Shown piece after piece: positions 1-11,670 of a stretch of DNA of 64,000 nucleotides. The stretch's first letter is position 1, and every line of letters begins with the position of its first letter. The DNA comes from Euphorbia lathyris (lineage: Eukaryota; Streptophyta; Magnoliopsida; Malpighiales; Euphorbiaceae), in contig NC_088916.1 of assembly GCF_963576675.1 (NCBI RefSeq), positions 12,128,501 through 12,192,500 of the forward strand. The letters are read 5' to 3'. The translations under genes and the position numbers were made by a program. The notes below the pieces were generated by a model. That model was not told the origin of the DNA and made no database searches. It saw only the letters and a program-made list of their open reading frames with translations.

Positions 1-1315
1 GTGTAGGATGTTATTGCCGATTCGAGAAGTAGAAGATGGACCAATGTGGAATTTTACCAAAAATGGCATGTACACAAGTAAATCGGGTTATAGAGCTCTT
101 TGTGGTGATTATGGTGGTATGATTCAGGATGATGGATGGAGTAGTATATGGAAGATGCATGTTCCCCCAAAAGTTAGAATGTTCATATGGAAGTTGGCCT
201 CGGGTTGTGTGGCTACTAGACATAGATTGGCAGGGAGGGGGTTGTCAATCCCAACACAGTGTCCCTTCTGTCATTCGGATACTGAGCATGACCATCACCT
301 CTTTGTGGATTGTGTATACGCCCAGGAATGTTGGAACCTATCCGGGATCAATACGGATGTATTCCAACCTGATTATCTAACGGGTTCTATTTTACAGGTA
401 CTGCTGTCTAATGACCAAGTCACCATAACCAAGGTGGCAATGACGCTCTGGGTGATTTGGAACCAAAGGAATCAGATAGTGTGGGAGAGCAAAGTCCAAT
501 TACCAGAAACGGCGATCTCTCTTGCGAATGACTACCTTACGGGGTGGCGTCAGGCTCAATTGAAGAACTCTCCATTTGCTGTCCGCCATCTTTCCACACC
601 CACAACGGATCACATCGATGTTGCAACCGCTCCAAACTGCGCAACCATAGTGCCTAGGGCGAGTGCCGGAATACCCGTTCGCCTTGCTGCGCAGTGCCTA
701 CCGCCCACCACCATTACTGCCGACGCAAACAGCCACCACCAGCCTCGGCCGACGCCAAACGCAACGGCAGACATTGCTCCTCACCATCACGGGCAACCGA
801 CGGGGGCGACTACAATACAGGTACGAAATATCAGTTGGTCTCGCCCCCCTTTGGGATTTGTCAAATGCAATTGTGATGCGGCTACTTTTCAAGCCGAGTT
901 TCGAAGTGGGGTGGGAGCTCTACTTAGATCCTCCGATGGGTCCTTCATGGCTTGTCGTAGTCGCCTTGTCCCAATTATCGATGATATTAGGGAAGCTGAA
1001 GCGTTAGCTCTACGAGATGCATTGCAATGGTGTGCCTATCTTAATTGTGTTAATGTTTTGTTTGAAAGTGACTCGTTGATAGTGGTTAATAGTCTCAAAT
1101 CTGTTGATCCAGACTTGTCTGTTTATGGGTCAATTATTCAGGATTGTAAGGTCTTGTTAGGTAGTCGACACGATTATAAAGTGTCTTTTTCCCCACGCCT
1201 AGCGAACAGGGGTGCTCATGTTGTTGCACGACATGCCCTGTCCAATGCTAGCGAGTTCATATCTTTTTCTGCACCGGATTGGTTGCAGGAGACTATTGTT
1301 GCTGATTTGGATTAA
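1..1315 (+). CDS. C-terminal part of an L1-type LINE ORF2 (zf-RVT plus RNase H)
   Basis: The reading frame is open at the left window edge, so the N-terminal part (endonuclease and reverse transcriptase) lies outside. Residues near 15-110 form the zinc-binding domain found after plant LINE reverse transcriptases, with a visible CPFC...H...DC pattern. After a low-complexity linker rich in Thr, Pro and Ala, residues near 275-420 form an RNase H-like domain, with NCDAA, EAEALALRDAL and FESDS supplying the first acidic residues. In a complete element this protein would reverse-transcribe its own RNA at a nicked chromosomal site. The stop at 1313-1315 is followed by an A-run at 1338-1347 that fits the 3' tail. 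No break is visible in this part; whether the whole copy is intact cannot be judged here. Confidence 0.85.
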   Translation, partial: CRMLLPIREVEDGPMWNFTKNGMYTSKSGYRALCGDYGGMIQDDGWSSIWKMHVPPKVRMFIWKLASGCVATRHRLAGRGLSIPTQCPFCHSDTEHDHHLFVDCVYAQECWNLSGINTDVFQPDYLTGSILQVLLSNDQVTITKVAMTLWVIWNQRNQIVWESKVQLPETAISLANDYLTGWRQAQLKNSPFAVRHLSTPTTDHIDVATAPNCATIVPRASAGIPVRLAAQCLPPTTITADANSHHQPRPTPNATADIAPHHHGQPTGATTIQVRNISWSRPPLGFVKCNCDAATFQAEFRSGVGALLRSSDGSFMACRSRLVPIIDDIREAEALALRDALQWCAYLNCVNVLFESDSLIVVNSLKSVDPDLSVYGSIIQDCKVLLGSRHDYKVSFSPRLANRGAHVVARHALSNASEFISFSAPDWLQETIVADLD

Positions 1316-1347
1316 GGAATGAATACCTTTTGTTTCAAAAAAAAAAG

Positions 1348-2040
1348 GATTGCGTTAATTGATCTTTATTGGAGTAATCTTCTAAAGTTTAGTTCATTGT
1401 ATTTTATTATTTATATTTATAGTATAATTTTTTAGTTTAATTTTAATTTAAAAAAAATACAAAGATTAATTGGGCCGGACCGGATTGGGCTTGAGAATTA
1501 GTTCTTTTAGCTTGGCCCAGCCCGGTTCGAACCCGATGTAAATATAGTACAGGCTAAGTTGGATTTGGACAAAGCAATTATATGACAAGTCCGCTTAGAC
1601 CCGGCACAAGCACAGCCCGGTCCAGTCCATGAATAGATCTAGTTACAACCAAAAGGTTAAAAGTAACAAGAAGTTTGCATTGGAGTCTAAATTTTTATAT
1701 AATTTAGGTAAAGACTATGCTTATTTTGTTTTTTACAAAGTAAGCTTTAATTTGTGTGTTTTTAACATTAAATTAATTTTATATCCCATCATTTAATGAT
1801 GGAAACACATAAAATAATGGTATTTTGTCAAAGTAAAGTAACTATAGAAGACACCGTGAATATTAATATTTTATTGTATGATATTGACTGTAAAATCTCT
1901 CTTATATTGACAATTCTATTCTATTTATATTTTAAAATTTGAATACACCTAGTCAAATTTGATGATGAATATAATATCATATCAGATAAGAATATTATAT
2001 TTATTTTCTTAAATAAAAGGCTGCAAAACACTAGGGAATA
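1348..2040. other. Intergenic, with remnant of a hAT-like repeat
   Basis: No gene is visible. Around 1471-1640 there is a GC-richer patch with repeated GGCCC and CCCGG words, whose right end resembles the right end of the hAT MITE at 57245-57770. It is probably a truncated relative, but no matching left terminus or target duplication was found. The rest is AT-rich and featureless and leads into the promoter of the TLC-domain gene. Confidence 0.4.
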
Positions 2041-2081
2041 ATAAAAAGCTGTGGGTAACTAACTGCAAACCAAAGAGAGCT

Positions 2082-2730
2082 GAGAAAGAAGAAGAAGAAG
2101 AAGGAGAGGAGAACAAGAAAGAGGGTTTGGTGTGGGAATTTAATGGTGAAAATGAAGGAAGAGGTCAGCAACTGACCAATTTCTTCTCCTCCTCATTAAC
2201 TTCTACTCCTCAATTTCATTTCAATCCATTAATTCTTCTGCTCCCTCACTCGCCTGTCCCTTTTCCCCCTTCTTCTTCTCATTATTTTGTTTCATCAACT
2301 GAGCGACCGAGGAGTTTCTACTGCTTTCTTCCTTCTTTTCCACTGACTGTAAGTACACCTTTTGCCTCTTCTTCTCTGTACTCCGTCAATTCTTGTTATT
2401 TTGTGGCTGATTAGTGTTTGAGTTACTATTTTTGTTGACAAGAGCATCTACATTAATGGCGGTCACGTTATTCATGTTGAATTGGTTAAGTTATCCCGTA
2501 TTTTCGACTGGATTTTGGATTACATTCATTCGTAGCCGTTGTTCAGCTTTCTTGTTTTTCTGTTTCGTCCGAGTTAATAACAATGTTGTTCACAATTTTC
2601 CTTTTATGCTTTACTGATTTCATTGGTTATATTGGTTATATTGTTTTGAGGATTTTAGAATTGTAATCAAGAAGTATGCTTACTCATTGAATTAGACTGA
2701 GTCCTCTGTTTCCTGTAGTTTTTGTCCCAG
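2082..2730 (+). other. 5' leader and leader intron of the TLC-domain gene
   Basis: A purine-rich stretch with GAA repeats (about 2082-2125), followed by a CT-rich stretch, is typical of plant 5' untranslated leaders. A good donor (GTAAGT) starts at 2349. Candidate acceptors are the AGs ending at 2718 and 2730, just before the ATG at 2741. A weak TATA-like AAATAAAAGG lies near 2011-2020. Transcript start and acceptor choice are inferred and would need RNA reads. Confidence 0.5.
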
Positions 2731-2740
2731 CAAAAGCAAT

Positions 2741-4730
2741 ATGGATTTGCCTTCACATCCAGCTACTGTTAGCCCAACCTGGCTGGCACCAGTCTTGTCT
2801 GGTATCATCATGTGTATGATTGTAAGTATGGGTGTTAAATACGGTATAATCTTGCAAGCTTGTAGCATATATAATGAAGTTAAATGGCATTAGCATTGTT
2901 TGGAAGAAAACGTTTAATAGGAAAGTAGTTCAATTGAACTTCCATTTGATATACTTATACAATTCTCTCAGATTAGCTTGTTTTCTTAAGAATATAATTG
3001 AATGTTTTGATTTTGGTTTCCTTCCACACAAGGGACTTGATGAGAATGAAATTCAGTTGAATTGAACTCCTCTAATGTCCGTCAAGGTAAAAGGTTTTCA
3101 AACAAGGGGAACAAGTTTTTAGCCTAAACTATTACAGGATAAGTTTTTGCCGTGCCTTATTGTGAGAAACAAGCTATTTTATCTTTTTGAACTTGTTGTA
3201 AGTAGGTCTTGTTATTTCAATGTTTCATTTTAAGTGCATTTGATCCTAGGATGGCTGGTTGCAGGCTTTGATTTTAACTAGGTTTAAGACATTAAATGAA
3301 CATTGTGTAACACCCTGGTCCAATACCATGTAGATACTGTCCGCTCTGGCCCAAATCCAACACCTTGGGCCTCACGGCTTTAAAACGCGGCTGCATGTAC
3401 TGGATTCACATCTTACTAATAAGCCCCAATCACTCTCTCTCCATTTCCGATGTGGGATTCAGTTCATTCCTGCCCCCATCGCCATCCCTTAGGGCCGCTC
3501 CTTGCTCAGGCCTTCTACCCCGGCGCCACCCACTCCGGACCGGGTCATTACACATTGAGAGGGTTGAGTGGATAAAAGTGATTATAAACGTCCCATGGTA
3601 TAACTTTACCTTGTAATGGGGATTATTAATTGCGCAGTGTGGTTCAGCCACATATAATAACTTCACTTGTTTGAGTAGTTCATTGCAATTCTCATTATTG
3701 GATATTAATGTTGACTTATGTGCCAATATTTCTACCACCGGATCTTAGAGTAGAAATTTCATGCATCTGTGGTAAAGTTAGAATGTAAAATGGTTGGTTT
3801 GAATTGCTTAAAAAATGATATGAATAGTGGTTTGCAATTTTGTACAGTTGGTTTGTTTTCTCTCCAATTTTCTGTTTGTCCATTACTGAAATGAATAATG
3901 ATGCACTTAACGAATATTAACACTTTTTTTTTTTTTTTTTCCTTTTTTTTTGTATTTCACAGTTAAACTAACTTCTAATTTAGTTCAGTATGTTTTTTGA
4001 AGGTTTATAAATTGACAGGTTTTGTTAGCAGTTTCTGTTTTCAAGAATATGGGAAACTCAGCAAAGCTAAAAAAATTGAATGGAACAATCGGTATATTGT
4101 TTCTTTCATCAATTGCTTTTTGCTTTATATTTTCATGAAAATCATCTAAAATTATGTTCAGGGTCTATTTGAGCAAAATATTGATTGCTTCAATTTTCCA
4201 GGGGGTTCTCTACCGTCCATGCTCTTATTGTAGCTTCAGCTTCTTTCTACCTCCTGTTGTTATCAAGTCTTTTCAAGGAGGATTCTCAAGATGAACTGAT
4301 CGTTAATAGAAACTCAGATTTCTCAAACTCTCTCTTGGGGGTAAGGTGCTCTAGCAAAAAACTTATTAAGGTTTCATTCTCATATATTTTGCTTTTGAGT
4401 AATTATTTAACATTTTGCATTTTTCTGAAATTGAGCATGAAAATGATTCGAACTTCATGATATGCTATCATCCCTTTATTACACAGAAATTTAATATTTT
4501 TGTAAGAGCATGCTGTGCATATGATCTGCCACAGTAATGTAGCCAATCATTAAATGTTCTTAATAACTCTATGGATGAAATCTCATACTAATGAGCTTTC
4601 TTTTGCTGCACATTACTGTTCGTGTAGAGTCACTGATGGAGTTAGAAATGTTTGTCATTAGGAGGTGTGGAAAAATAAAAGGATAGGCATGTTGTGTGTA
4701 CACGACAAGAACATATGGATAAACTGATTA

Positions 4731-4776
<46 letters not shown>

Positions 4777-5636
4777 CTGTTACATTTGAACGGCTAAATT
4801 TTTGTAACTACAATGTGGCAATTACCATGTTTATTCCTTATCTATTAATTTTTTTTTAGATAAATAGAGTTTTTTCTGTGCTGTCTTTTTAGCTTAAACT
4901 TGATTTAAGCTAAAGGTAACATAGAACTGGACAAGCTATTTTTTCTTTGTGGATTGCTATTCTAACATTAAAGGTGGAGGTATTACTAGTATCACGACTG
5001 CCCAATTTTAAACTTATTTGTACTTCTCATTAGGATGTGGGATGGGGCACTGAGGTAAGTGCCTGAGATACTCGTTGATGATTCCAGCTTATTCACATAT
5101 GTTACAGTTAGCTAATGTTAGTTTTACTGCTTTATTAAAACATAGTTCATGCGACCCTCTGTAGTGTGTTTTGTTTTGTCAAATACGTCGCCTGCAACTT
5201 TGGTTGATTTGTAGTTAAGAAATCTTCTTACAACAATATTCTGAATGGTTACAGTTCAGCATGCCCAGAAACTATGGAAAAGTTGTAGTTTTAGTAAGAA
5301 TAGGTTCATCAATTCTAATATATATGAATTTTCCTTATTCTGTGTCTTTTGCTTCATTTGTTTAACCAGAGCAATTAGCTCACTCTGTTTTTCGTGAATG
5401 TGTTTGCCTAACAAGCTTTTGATATTTTTCTCAGCTTGTTACACATGTAGTCATTTTTATCATTTTCTTCCCTTCTGTAATTTTGTACAGTTCTCCATTG
5501 GCTATTTTCTGTCGGACCTGGCAATGATAATTTGGTATTTGCCAGCTTTAGGCGGTCTGGAGTATGTAAGTAACACTTGCTCTGCGTTCTTATGGTTATT
5601 TTGAGATCTCGTACTATCTACTCTTATCTATTTTTG

Positions 5637-5668
<32 letters not shown>

Positions 5669-7843
5669 AAATTAAGTCTTGACGTGTCGTATTACTTCAA
5701 CTTCCATTTGAGAAAATTGTTTTAGTTAAAGCATCATGGGATTAAGCTTATGATTGATTAAAAGTATTTTGTGAACCATCAAGTTAAGTTGACGTTGAAT
5801 ATGCCTGATTTTACTCTCAGAAGTTTATATGAGCCAGTTTATCGATTCTGTCTTTTTGTTTAATTTCTTTTAGGTCCTGCACCATGGATTATCTATGTAT
5901 TCAATAATTCTTGCTCTCTATAGTGGTCAAGCACAGATCTACATACTAATGGTTCTCTTCACTGAGAGCACCACTCCTTTCGTAAATCTAAGATGGTAAA
6001 GTTACAATGATACTTTTCTGAGTTCAGCATAATGTTGGTTGTAGTGTCGTACATTTGGACTGATTATTATGCTATATTTATATTCAGGTACCTGGATGTT
6101 GCTGGTCAGAAAAGTTCCTTTTTGTATGTTTGCAATGGAGTCCTTTTGTTCCTCGGGTGGTTGGTACTGTCTAGTTACTGACTTCGTAGTTATTTTGTTG
6201 ACTTGGAATATTTGCACATAGCTTGGGAAATTCATCTACTTAATAAAAATAATATTCTGTCTTGGTGCATTGCCCTCCAATATTTTTAGTAATTTGCAAT
6301 CACTAGGTTGTCATTGTATGGGCATAGATGACTAATAAGAAAATTAAGAATTAAGGATTTTCTTGCAAGATAGAGTAAACTTGATTTTTCTTCTTTTTCT
6401 TCTTCCTGTGTTGAGGGAAGCGAAAATCGTTATTAGTGAAATTATTCTTAGATTTGCTTGCCACCAAGACAAAAGATCATTTGGTTATTGTTGACAAATA
6501 AGGTAATTGAGAAGTATAAAATTTTCTCTGAGCTTAATTGAGAAAGTGGAAAGGAAATGAAATTTCTATCTTTAGTTATTCTCGCCTTACAAAACAAAAC
6601 GAAAAACTTATTTTCCTTCTATTGCTATCTCTGTGTGCGCGTGTGTTTTTCCTTCTATTACTTAATTTTGCTTGAGTGTCAATTGTGGTCTTAAACTCAT
6701 TTGATTGCCTAAGGCAATCTAGACTTTGGTAAAATTTTATTTTGAATATTTGCAGGATTAGATTTTTTTGGACTTGATAATTATGATATTGTTTCTTTGG
6801 CATGTTTTATAAACTTCACTTACCACCCTTGTTCGCAAGAGTAATGGTTTTCTGGCTCCGTCTTTGAAAAGGAAGAAAAATTATTGATATATGCACTAGA
6901 GCCCTAACTTCTCTTTGGGACTGTGTTTTGTGGGAGGTTATTAGTTCTTGCTTGTATAGGTAGGATAGGAAATTTTTGTTTTCTCTGCTACCACGAGGAG
7001 ATGGTTTAACATTTTATTACTGTTTTTGGATTTAATTGAGGTAGCCTCCTGAGGCATTGTACATTCTTCTGCGCGATACCTGTAGGTTCAATTCATAGTA
7101 ATTTAATGCTTACGTTGAGTGCTTCAATGGGAATTAACGAAGATAGTTTCCGAATTTGGAACAACTATTAACCTTTACATTTTGCTGGAATAATATTGCA
7201 TTCTTCGTTATACCACAATTATCTATTACAACTGATGATTGTGACAATGACTTATCAATGTGTAGGTTGCAAGGATTATTTTGTTCATTATCTTCTTCAC
7301 GCACATGTTCATACACTTTGATCAGGTCAGTGGTGCATTTACGTTTTACTTCCGATGTTTGAACTGAAAAAATGAAGGCCAATATACAGCAAGTCAGAAG
7401 CTAGTTTGCTTCAAAAACATGATCAGTAAGGGTTTTAAGCGTGATCTGGAAACTAGTTACAATTGGTGCATCTCTGTGCTTATCAAATTAGAGCTAATTG
7501 ATAAGCCCGTGCTTAAAAAACGATAATTATTTGCTTGATTGGTTAAGTAATTTGTTCTTTCGATATAATTTGTTCCATTTTCCTTCCATTGTATGAACAA
7601 ATGCAATGGAAAGATTACTTTTCTGGATTCACAATCCTCCATAAGCCTATGGCATTTACATTCATGTGCATCACGTTTTCGTTTTTGTTTTCATTGTTTC
7701 AGGTGAAGAAAATCTTTCCGTTGGGCTTTTACAGCATACTCACGGTGCCTCCCACGTTGTCGGTGATGAATGTCATTTGGTTCTGGAAGATTGCAAAAGG
7801 TCTGATTAAAACTCTTTCTAAAGCAAAACAACACAATAAGTGA
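2741..7843 (+). CDS. TLC-domain multipass membrane protein, TMEM56/TLCD4-like, 9 coding exons
   Basis: Coding exons are 2741-2821, 4003-4091, 4202-4340, 5034-5054, 5491-5565, 5874-5995, 6088-6163, 7266-7325 and 7703-7843. They total 804 nt (267 aa plus stop), every junction is GT-AG, and phases close. The order of motifs matches the TLC family: an N-terminal helix, then KKIEWNNRGFSTVHAL, then FSIGYFLSDLAMI, the conserved VLHHGLSMYS, TESTTPFVNLRWYLD, and a last helix before a lysine-rich tail. Length is close to that of animal TMEM56 (about 263 aa). TLC proteins are helical membrane proteins linked to lipid synthesis, transport or sensing; the exact role of this branch in plants is not settled. 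Exon 4 of the list is only 21 nt. Intron 1 carries a solo LTR, and introns hold AT and TTA microsatellites, with no visible damage to coding sequence. Confidence 0.9.
3306..3552. mobile_element. 247-bp solo LTR (or TRIM LTR) in the first coding intron of the TLC gene
   Basis: The element starts TGTAACACCC and ends GGGTCATTACA, so it has the TG...CA ends and short TGTAA/TTACA inverted termini of an LTR. It is flanked by the perfect 5-bp duplication CATTG at 3301-3305 and 3553-3557. The internal words (CTGTCCGCTCTGG, GGCTTTAAAACGCG, CCGATGTGGGATTC) resemble a short LTR-type repeat that is widespread in plants. No second LTR or internal region is present. Confidence 0.85.
4733..4774. repeat. (TA)n microsatellite in an intron
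   Basis: About 20 uninterrupted TA units inside the intron between the third and fourth coding exons of the TLC gene. Further tracts of the same kind lie at 8473-8511, 32180-32200, 32419-32468, 59270-59284 and 59560-59582. Confidence 0.95.
5640..5669. repeat. (TTA)n microsatellite in an intron
   Basis: Nine to ten consecutive TTA units shortly after the FSIGYF exon of the TLC gene. Confidence 0.95.
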
Positions 7844-8468
7844 TTCGGAGCATTCAATTCAGCAAGTGTCCGACATATTCTACTTATTACCGTTGTGATT
7901 AATTTTTTTAGAACGGCAGTCGGAAATCGGAAACGGTCAAACTTTTTGCTGTACAGACAACTTTTGTTTTCAGGTTTTGTAGACATGGTAGTTATTGTTC
8001 TTATTGTTCTTGCAAATGTAAATTTGAATAATATAGTTTCATTAATCATCTTGAGGCAGGCATAGATAATTAGAGTATTGACACATGAATGCTTTTTTTC
8101 AAGTATGTGTTTGAGCAGGATGCTATTGAATTGATGTTCATAGAATAAGCTTACAACTTCCTTTTTAATTTCCCTATCTTTCTCGTATTAAACTTTTGTT
8201 CATTCTGTCTATTTCTTTCAGATTTTTAACCATTATATTCGGTATAAACATGCATGCAGAAAATAGCAAAGTAACAAGACAATTTTGTGTTGCAATATGA
8301 CTGTTCTGAAAGATAAAATATGTTTGGTTAAAAATCTTTTTAAAAAAAAAACAAAAGGACCAAAGGGTATACGATGACAAAAGATAAGCATATTATAATG
8401 TGTTTTTTTAAAATAAGAGGACTAAACAATGTTGCGTAAAAAGATAGGAACTAATAAATTATTTACCC

Positions 8469-8513
<45 letters not shown>

Positions 8514-8576
8514 AAATTTAAATAATAATATACATAAAAGTTATAATTCTAACAAGTTTTAAAGAATTTTAACGAT
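7844..8576 (+). other. 3' untranslated region of the TLC gene, then AT-rich spacer
   Basis: The sequence after the stop looks like a 3' UTR to about 8040, where an AATAAT near 8027 could serve as poly(A) signal. The remainder is AT-rich with a TA tract at 8473-8511. No gene is seen. Confidence 0.5.
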
Positions 8577-9270
8577 GTGAGCTGGCTGTCTATTTTCATA
8601 ACTAGCTTATGGTGGATTTGGGGATGGCGTAACGATGTCATCTTTAATGGGGCGAGGCCTAATGTGGCTGGGGTTGATTTCATTTTAAGGCAAGCTAAAG
8701 ATTTTGCTACTGCCTATACACTCATGCAGACTTTTTCTCGTGGTGCTCGGATGCTCGCTTGGATTAATTGGACTCCACCGAGTTAGAATTGGGTTAAGCT
8801 CAATGCGGATGGGGCGCGCAAGGGGAACTCGGGCTTTGCCTCTGCTGAGGGACTTATCTGTGACTGTCATGGTGCTTGGCTTGGAGGTTTTGCAGCTAAC
8901 ATCGATATTTGTACAGTTTTTCTTGCGGAGCTTTGGGGTCTTTATTTTATTATGAAGCTTGCTTGGGGGAAAGGCATGAGGCGTGTCATCTGGAATTAGA
9001 CTCCAAAGTGGTGCTCAGTCTAATGTCTCAAAGGGTTGCTGCCTCTCACCTTTTTTCTTCACTCAATTTTCAGTGTCATAAGCTGTGTGACAGATCGTGG
9101 GAGATCAGGTTTGTTCATACTTATAGAGAAGAAAACTGTGCAGCTGATTAGATGGCGAATTACGCAGAAAATCTTCCTTTGGGTCATCACGAGTGTGGTG
9201 TGCCTCCTACATGTATCCTGGATATTCTGTCCGAGGACCATAAAGGTGTGAGTAGGGATACGCGAGATCC
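8577..9270 (+). pseudogene. LINE ORF2 C-terminal remnant (RNase H domain), disabled
   Basis: Conceptual translation shows a tryptophan-rich stretch followed by an RNase H-like domain: NADG for the first catalytic Asp, AELWGLYF for the Glu and ELDSK for the next Asp. It ends with AENLPLGHHECGVPP, a typical plant LINE C-terminus. The frame is broken by an in-frame TAG at 8784-8786, a single-base frameshift before the ELDSK motif near 8990, and another TAG near 9149 where a Trp is expected. T-rich sequence follows to about 9390. It is a dead 5'-truncated insertion unrelated in sequence to the LINE at the left edge. Confidence 0.8.
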
Positions 9271-9525
9271 GTTTTTTCTTTTTATTTTGTTTGGGCTTTT
9301 TTTTTGAAATACGGACCTAGCCCAGTGGGAATCCCAACCAGATTGGCTTGTTTGGGCTCTTTTTTAAGCCTTCCTTTTGTAATTTTTTTTTTTTAATAAA
9401 TTTCCCTTAAAATCAAAAGGGTTTTCTATACTAGTTTAAAAACACAAAATACTTCTACAAATGTACACCACAAAAAACCAAATATTAATATTAAAATTTT
9501 AATGTGTCGATTGATTTTATACTAA

Positions 9526-10297
9526 GGTCCCGTTTGGTACGCTGTAATGAACATTATAATGGAATGCCCATTATAATGGATGTTCATTATCATATTTGGA
9601 TTAGTCTATTGTTTTTATCGTAATGAAATCACAGTTACATCACTCAATTTTTCTGTACAAATTTATATCACGGGGATTACATAAAAAAAATATGCATGAA
9701 TTCTCATTACGACTAGCCAAAATATACATTTTTATTATCTATATTTATTATCCACAATTCTTATTAAACGGTAAAACATAAAATGAGAAAAACATGAAAA
9801 ATTCGAAAACAGAAAACAGAAAACACGAAAACACGAAAAATAGAAAAAAAAAGAAAAATGAGAAAAAACATGAAACACGAAAAAATGAAAAAATGAGAAA
9901 AAACGCGAAAGGTACGGCAATCGTGAAAATGCAAAAACGGAAAACGGAAAACGAAAAAGGTGTGAAAACTAAAAACACAAAAAACACAAAAAATACAAAA
10001 CAAGAAAAACGTGAAAACGGAAAAACGGAAAAAAACGAATAAAAACTAACAAGTTTTTAACCATCATATATGGATGATGTTCCTCTGCATATGAAAATTT
10101 GAGAATAATTGAAATTTTTAACTATATTTGGTGAAACAAACATTAGTATTGTAATAATAATTATATTTCACCAATTTCTTTAAATTGGCCAACAGAACAT
10201 TTAAATGGAATCAGTATTACATTTCATTACATTCCAACTTTAATTCCATTACAACATCGATTAGATTATATTGCATTACAACGTACCAAATAAGACC
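9526..10297. mobile_element. Tourist-like (PIF/Harbinger) non-autonomous element, 772 bp
   Basis: The left end GGTCCCGTTTGGTAC and the reverse complement of the right end form inverted repeats matching at roughly 20 of 24 positions. The element is flanked by TAA at 9523-9525 and 10298-10300, the 3-bp duplication typical of this superfamily. The interior (about 9780-10040) is a purine-rich array of degenerate CGAAAA-type units with no believable coding potential. Confidence 0.85.
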
Positions 10298-10350
10298 TAA
10301 GTGATTATCAAAGTACCCTATAAAGCAAAGGAAGGAAAGAAAAACTCTAA

Positions 10351-11200
10351 GGGGGCGTTTGGGTCGCGTAAGTATAACAGAATGAAATCAAGAAAGGGAA
10401 ATAAGGAGAAAGGAATGGAATGATCCTGAATTCCCTTGTCTTTTTGTTTCAGTTCCACAAAGGGAATGATATTCCTCTAATTCCCTTTGCGGCTGTTTGG
10501 TTCAAATGAGCTAATAAACTAAAGTTGTGTTTTTAACAACAATTTCCATACATTCATGTGTATGTATCATAAATTAATCGTAAAAAATGCATAAACATTC
10601 TATTTTAAAGAGAAAACAATAAATTAAAAATAATTAAAAATAATACTAAAATTGAATAATATGAAAAAGAAAAAAATTTAGTCAAAACTATTTTTTAGGG
10701 TAAAAAAGTAAAAACAAATAAGTATAAGGATCAAAAGTGAAATTAGTCTAGGGTTAAAAAAATATAAATAAATAAGTATAATGATCAAAATAAAAATAAA
10801 AAAGTAAAATTTAGTTAAAAATATTTTTTAAGGAAAAAAATTAAAAATATATAAGTAAAAGGATCAAAAGTGAAATTAAAAAGGATCAAAAGTGAAATTA
10901 ACTCAAGAATAAAAGAAGTAAAAGTAAATAAGTATATCAACTAAAATAAAAATAAAAAAGTAAAATAGAGACTAAAGTAGACTTTTACAAAAAGGGTAAA
11001 TTTTCAAATTAGTAAGAGAGGAGAAAGGGAAGGGAAAACATTAAGGAGTTGGGGGGAATGAGATTAGAGGAGTTAGCGGTAAACCAAAAACTGAAAACGG
11101 ATAAAGGGAATGATTGAATTGATAAAACAAACACCAACAAACGGAATGAATGTTTCTCTTTCCTTTACCCTTTCCTAAAACCCTCAAAACAAACGCCCCC
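10351..11200. mobile_element. Second Tourist-like element, 850 bp, 50 bp from the first
   Basis: Ends are GGGGGCGTTTG and CAAACGCCCCC, a perfect 11-bp inverted repeat, with TAA at 10348-10350 and 11201-11203. The interior is A-rich with recurring words such as GGATCAAAAGTGAAATTA and AAATAAGTATA, apparently old internal duplications. No transposase is encoded. Confidence 0.85.
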
Positions 11201-11481
11201 TAAATAATAAAAGAAAAATAAAATTACAAGTCATCATGTCTGTGAAATTCTGATGTTCCTCAATCTTGTGTGTAATTTGCCCGTATTCGAGTTGGCACCA
11301 GTTGTTCCCCGACAGGCTCCGTCATAGAATGTACCATATTTGTAGAAGAAAAATTCTGATATTCCTGAACTTGATATTCAATTTGTCTATCATATCCGAC
11401 ATGGTCACATTGTGCTCCTACAGGAGTTACATCAGCAAATATAATTATTGTTATTTTCTTCCCGGAATTGGAGATCGAGTT

Positions 11482-11670
11482 CGGCCCTGCGTCCGGTCGC
11501 ACTACGCGTCCTCGTTGAGCGAGGGTCCGGAGAGGGGTTCCACCACAAGGGTGTACTGGGGCAAGCCTTCCCCTGCCAATTTATTTGGCAAGAGGCCGCT
11601 CCTAAGACTCGAACCCGTGACCTCTTGATCACACGACAACAACGTTTACCATTGCGCCAAAGCTCCCCTC
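11482..11670 (-). mobile_element. Au-type tRNA-derived SINE
   Basis: Read on the minus strand it has a box A-like TGGCGCAATGG (from 11660) and a box B-like GGTCACGGGTTCGAGTC (11622-11606), then the body typical of the plant Au SINE family: a GCCTCTTGC word, a GGGGAAGGCTTGCCCC-like stretch, CCCTTGTGGTGG, and a GC-rich end. Length is about 189 bp, close to the usual 180 bp. Pol III would transcribe it from the internal boxes. Its head abuts a PPR pseudogene exactly at 11670/11671. Confidence 0.85.

Noticed and set aside
2127..2617. Frames of 95 and 67 aa upstream of the TLC start
   Set aside because: They lie in the leader exon and leader intron, cross the donor at 2349 and show no similarity to known proteins.
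3430..3738. 102-aa minus-strand frame in a TLC intron
   Set aside because: It runs across the solo LTR border and resembles no protein.
9735..10042. Several overlapping open frames on both strands, up to 82 aa
   Set aside because: They arise from a purine-rich simple array inside a Tourist element; the translations are Lys/Asn or Phe/Ser low-complexity.
11606..11660. Possible tRNA gene on the minus strand
   Set aside because: The Pol III boxes are present but the cloverleaf is not intact and the body matches an Au SINE. The same holds for 41478-41538 and 42849-42905.
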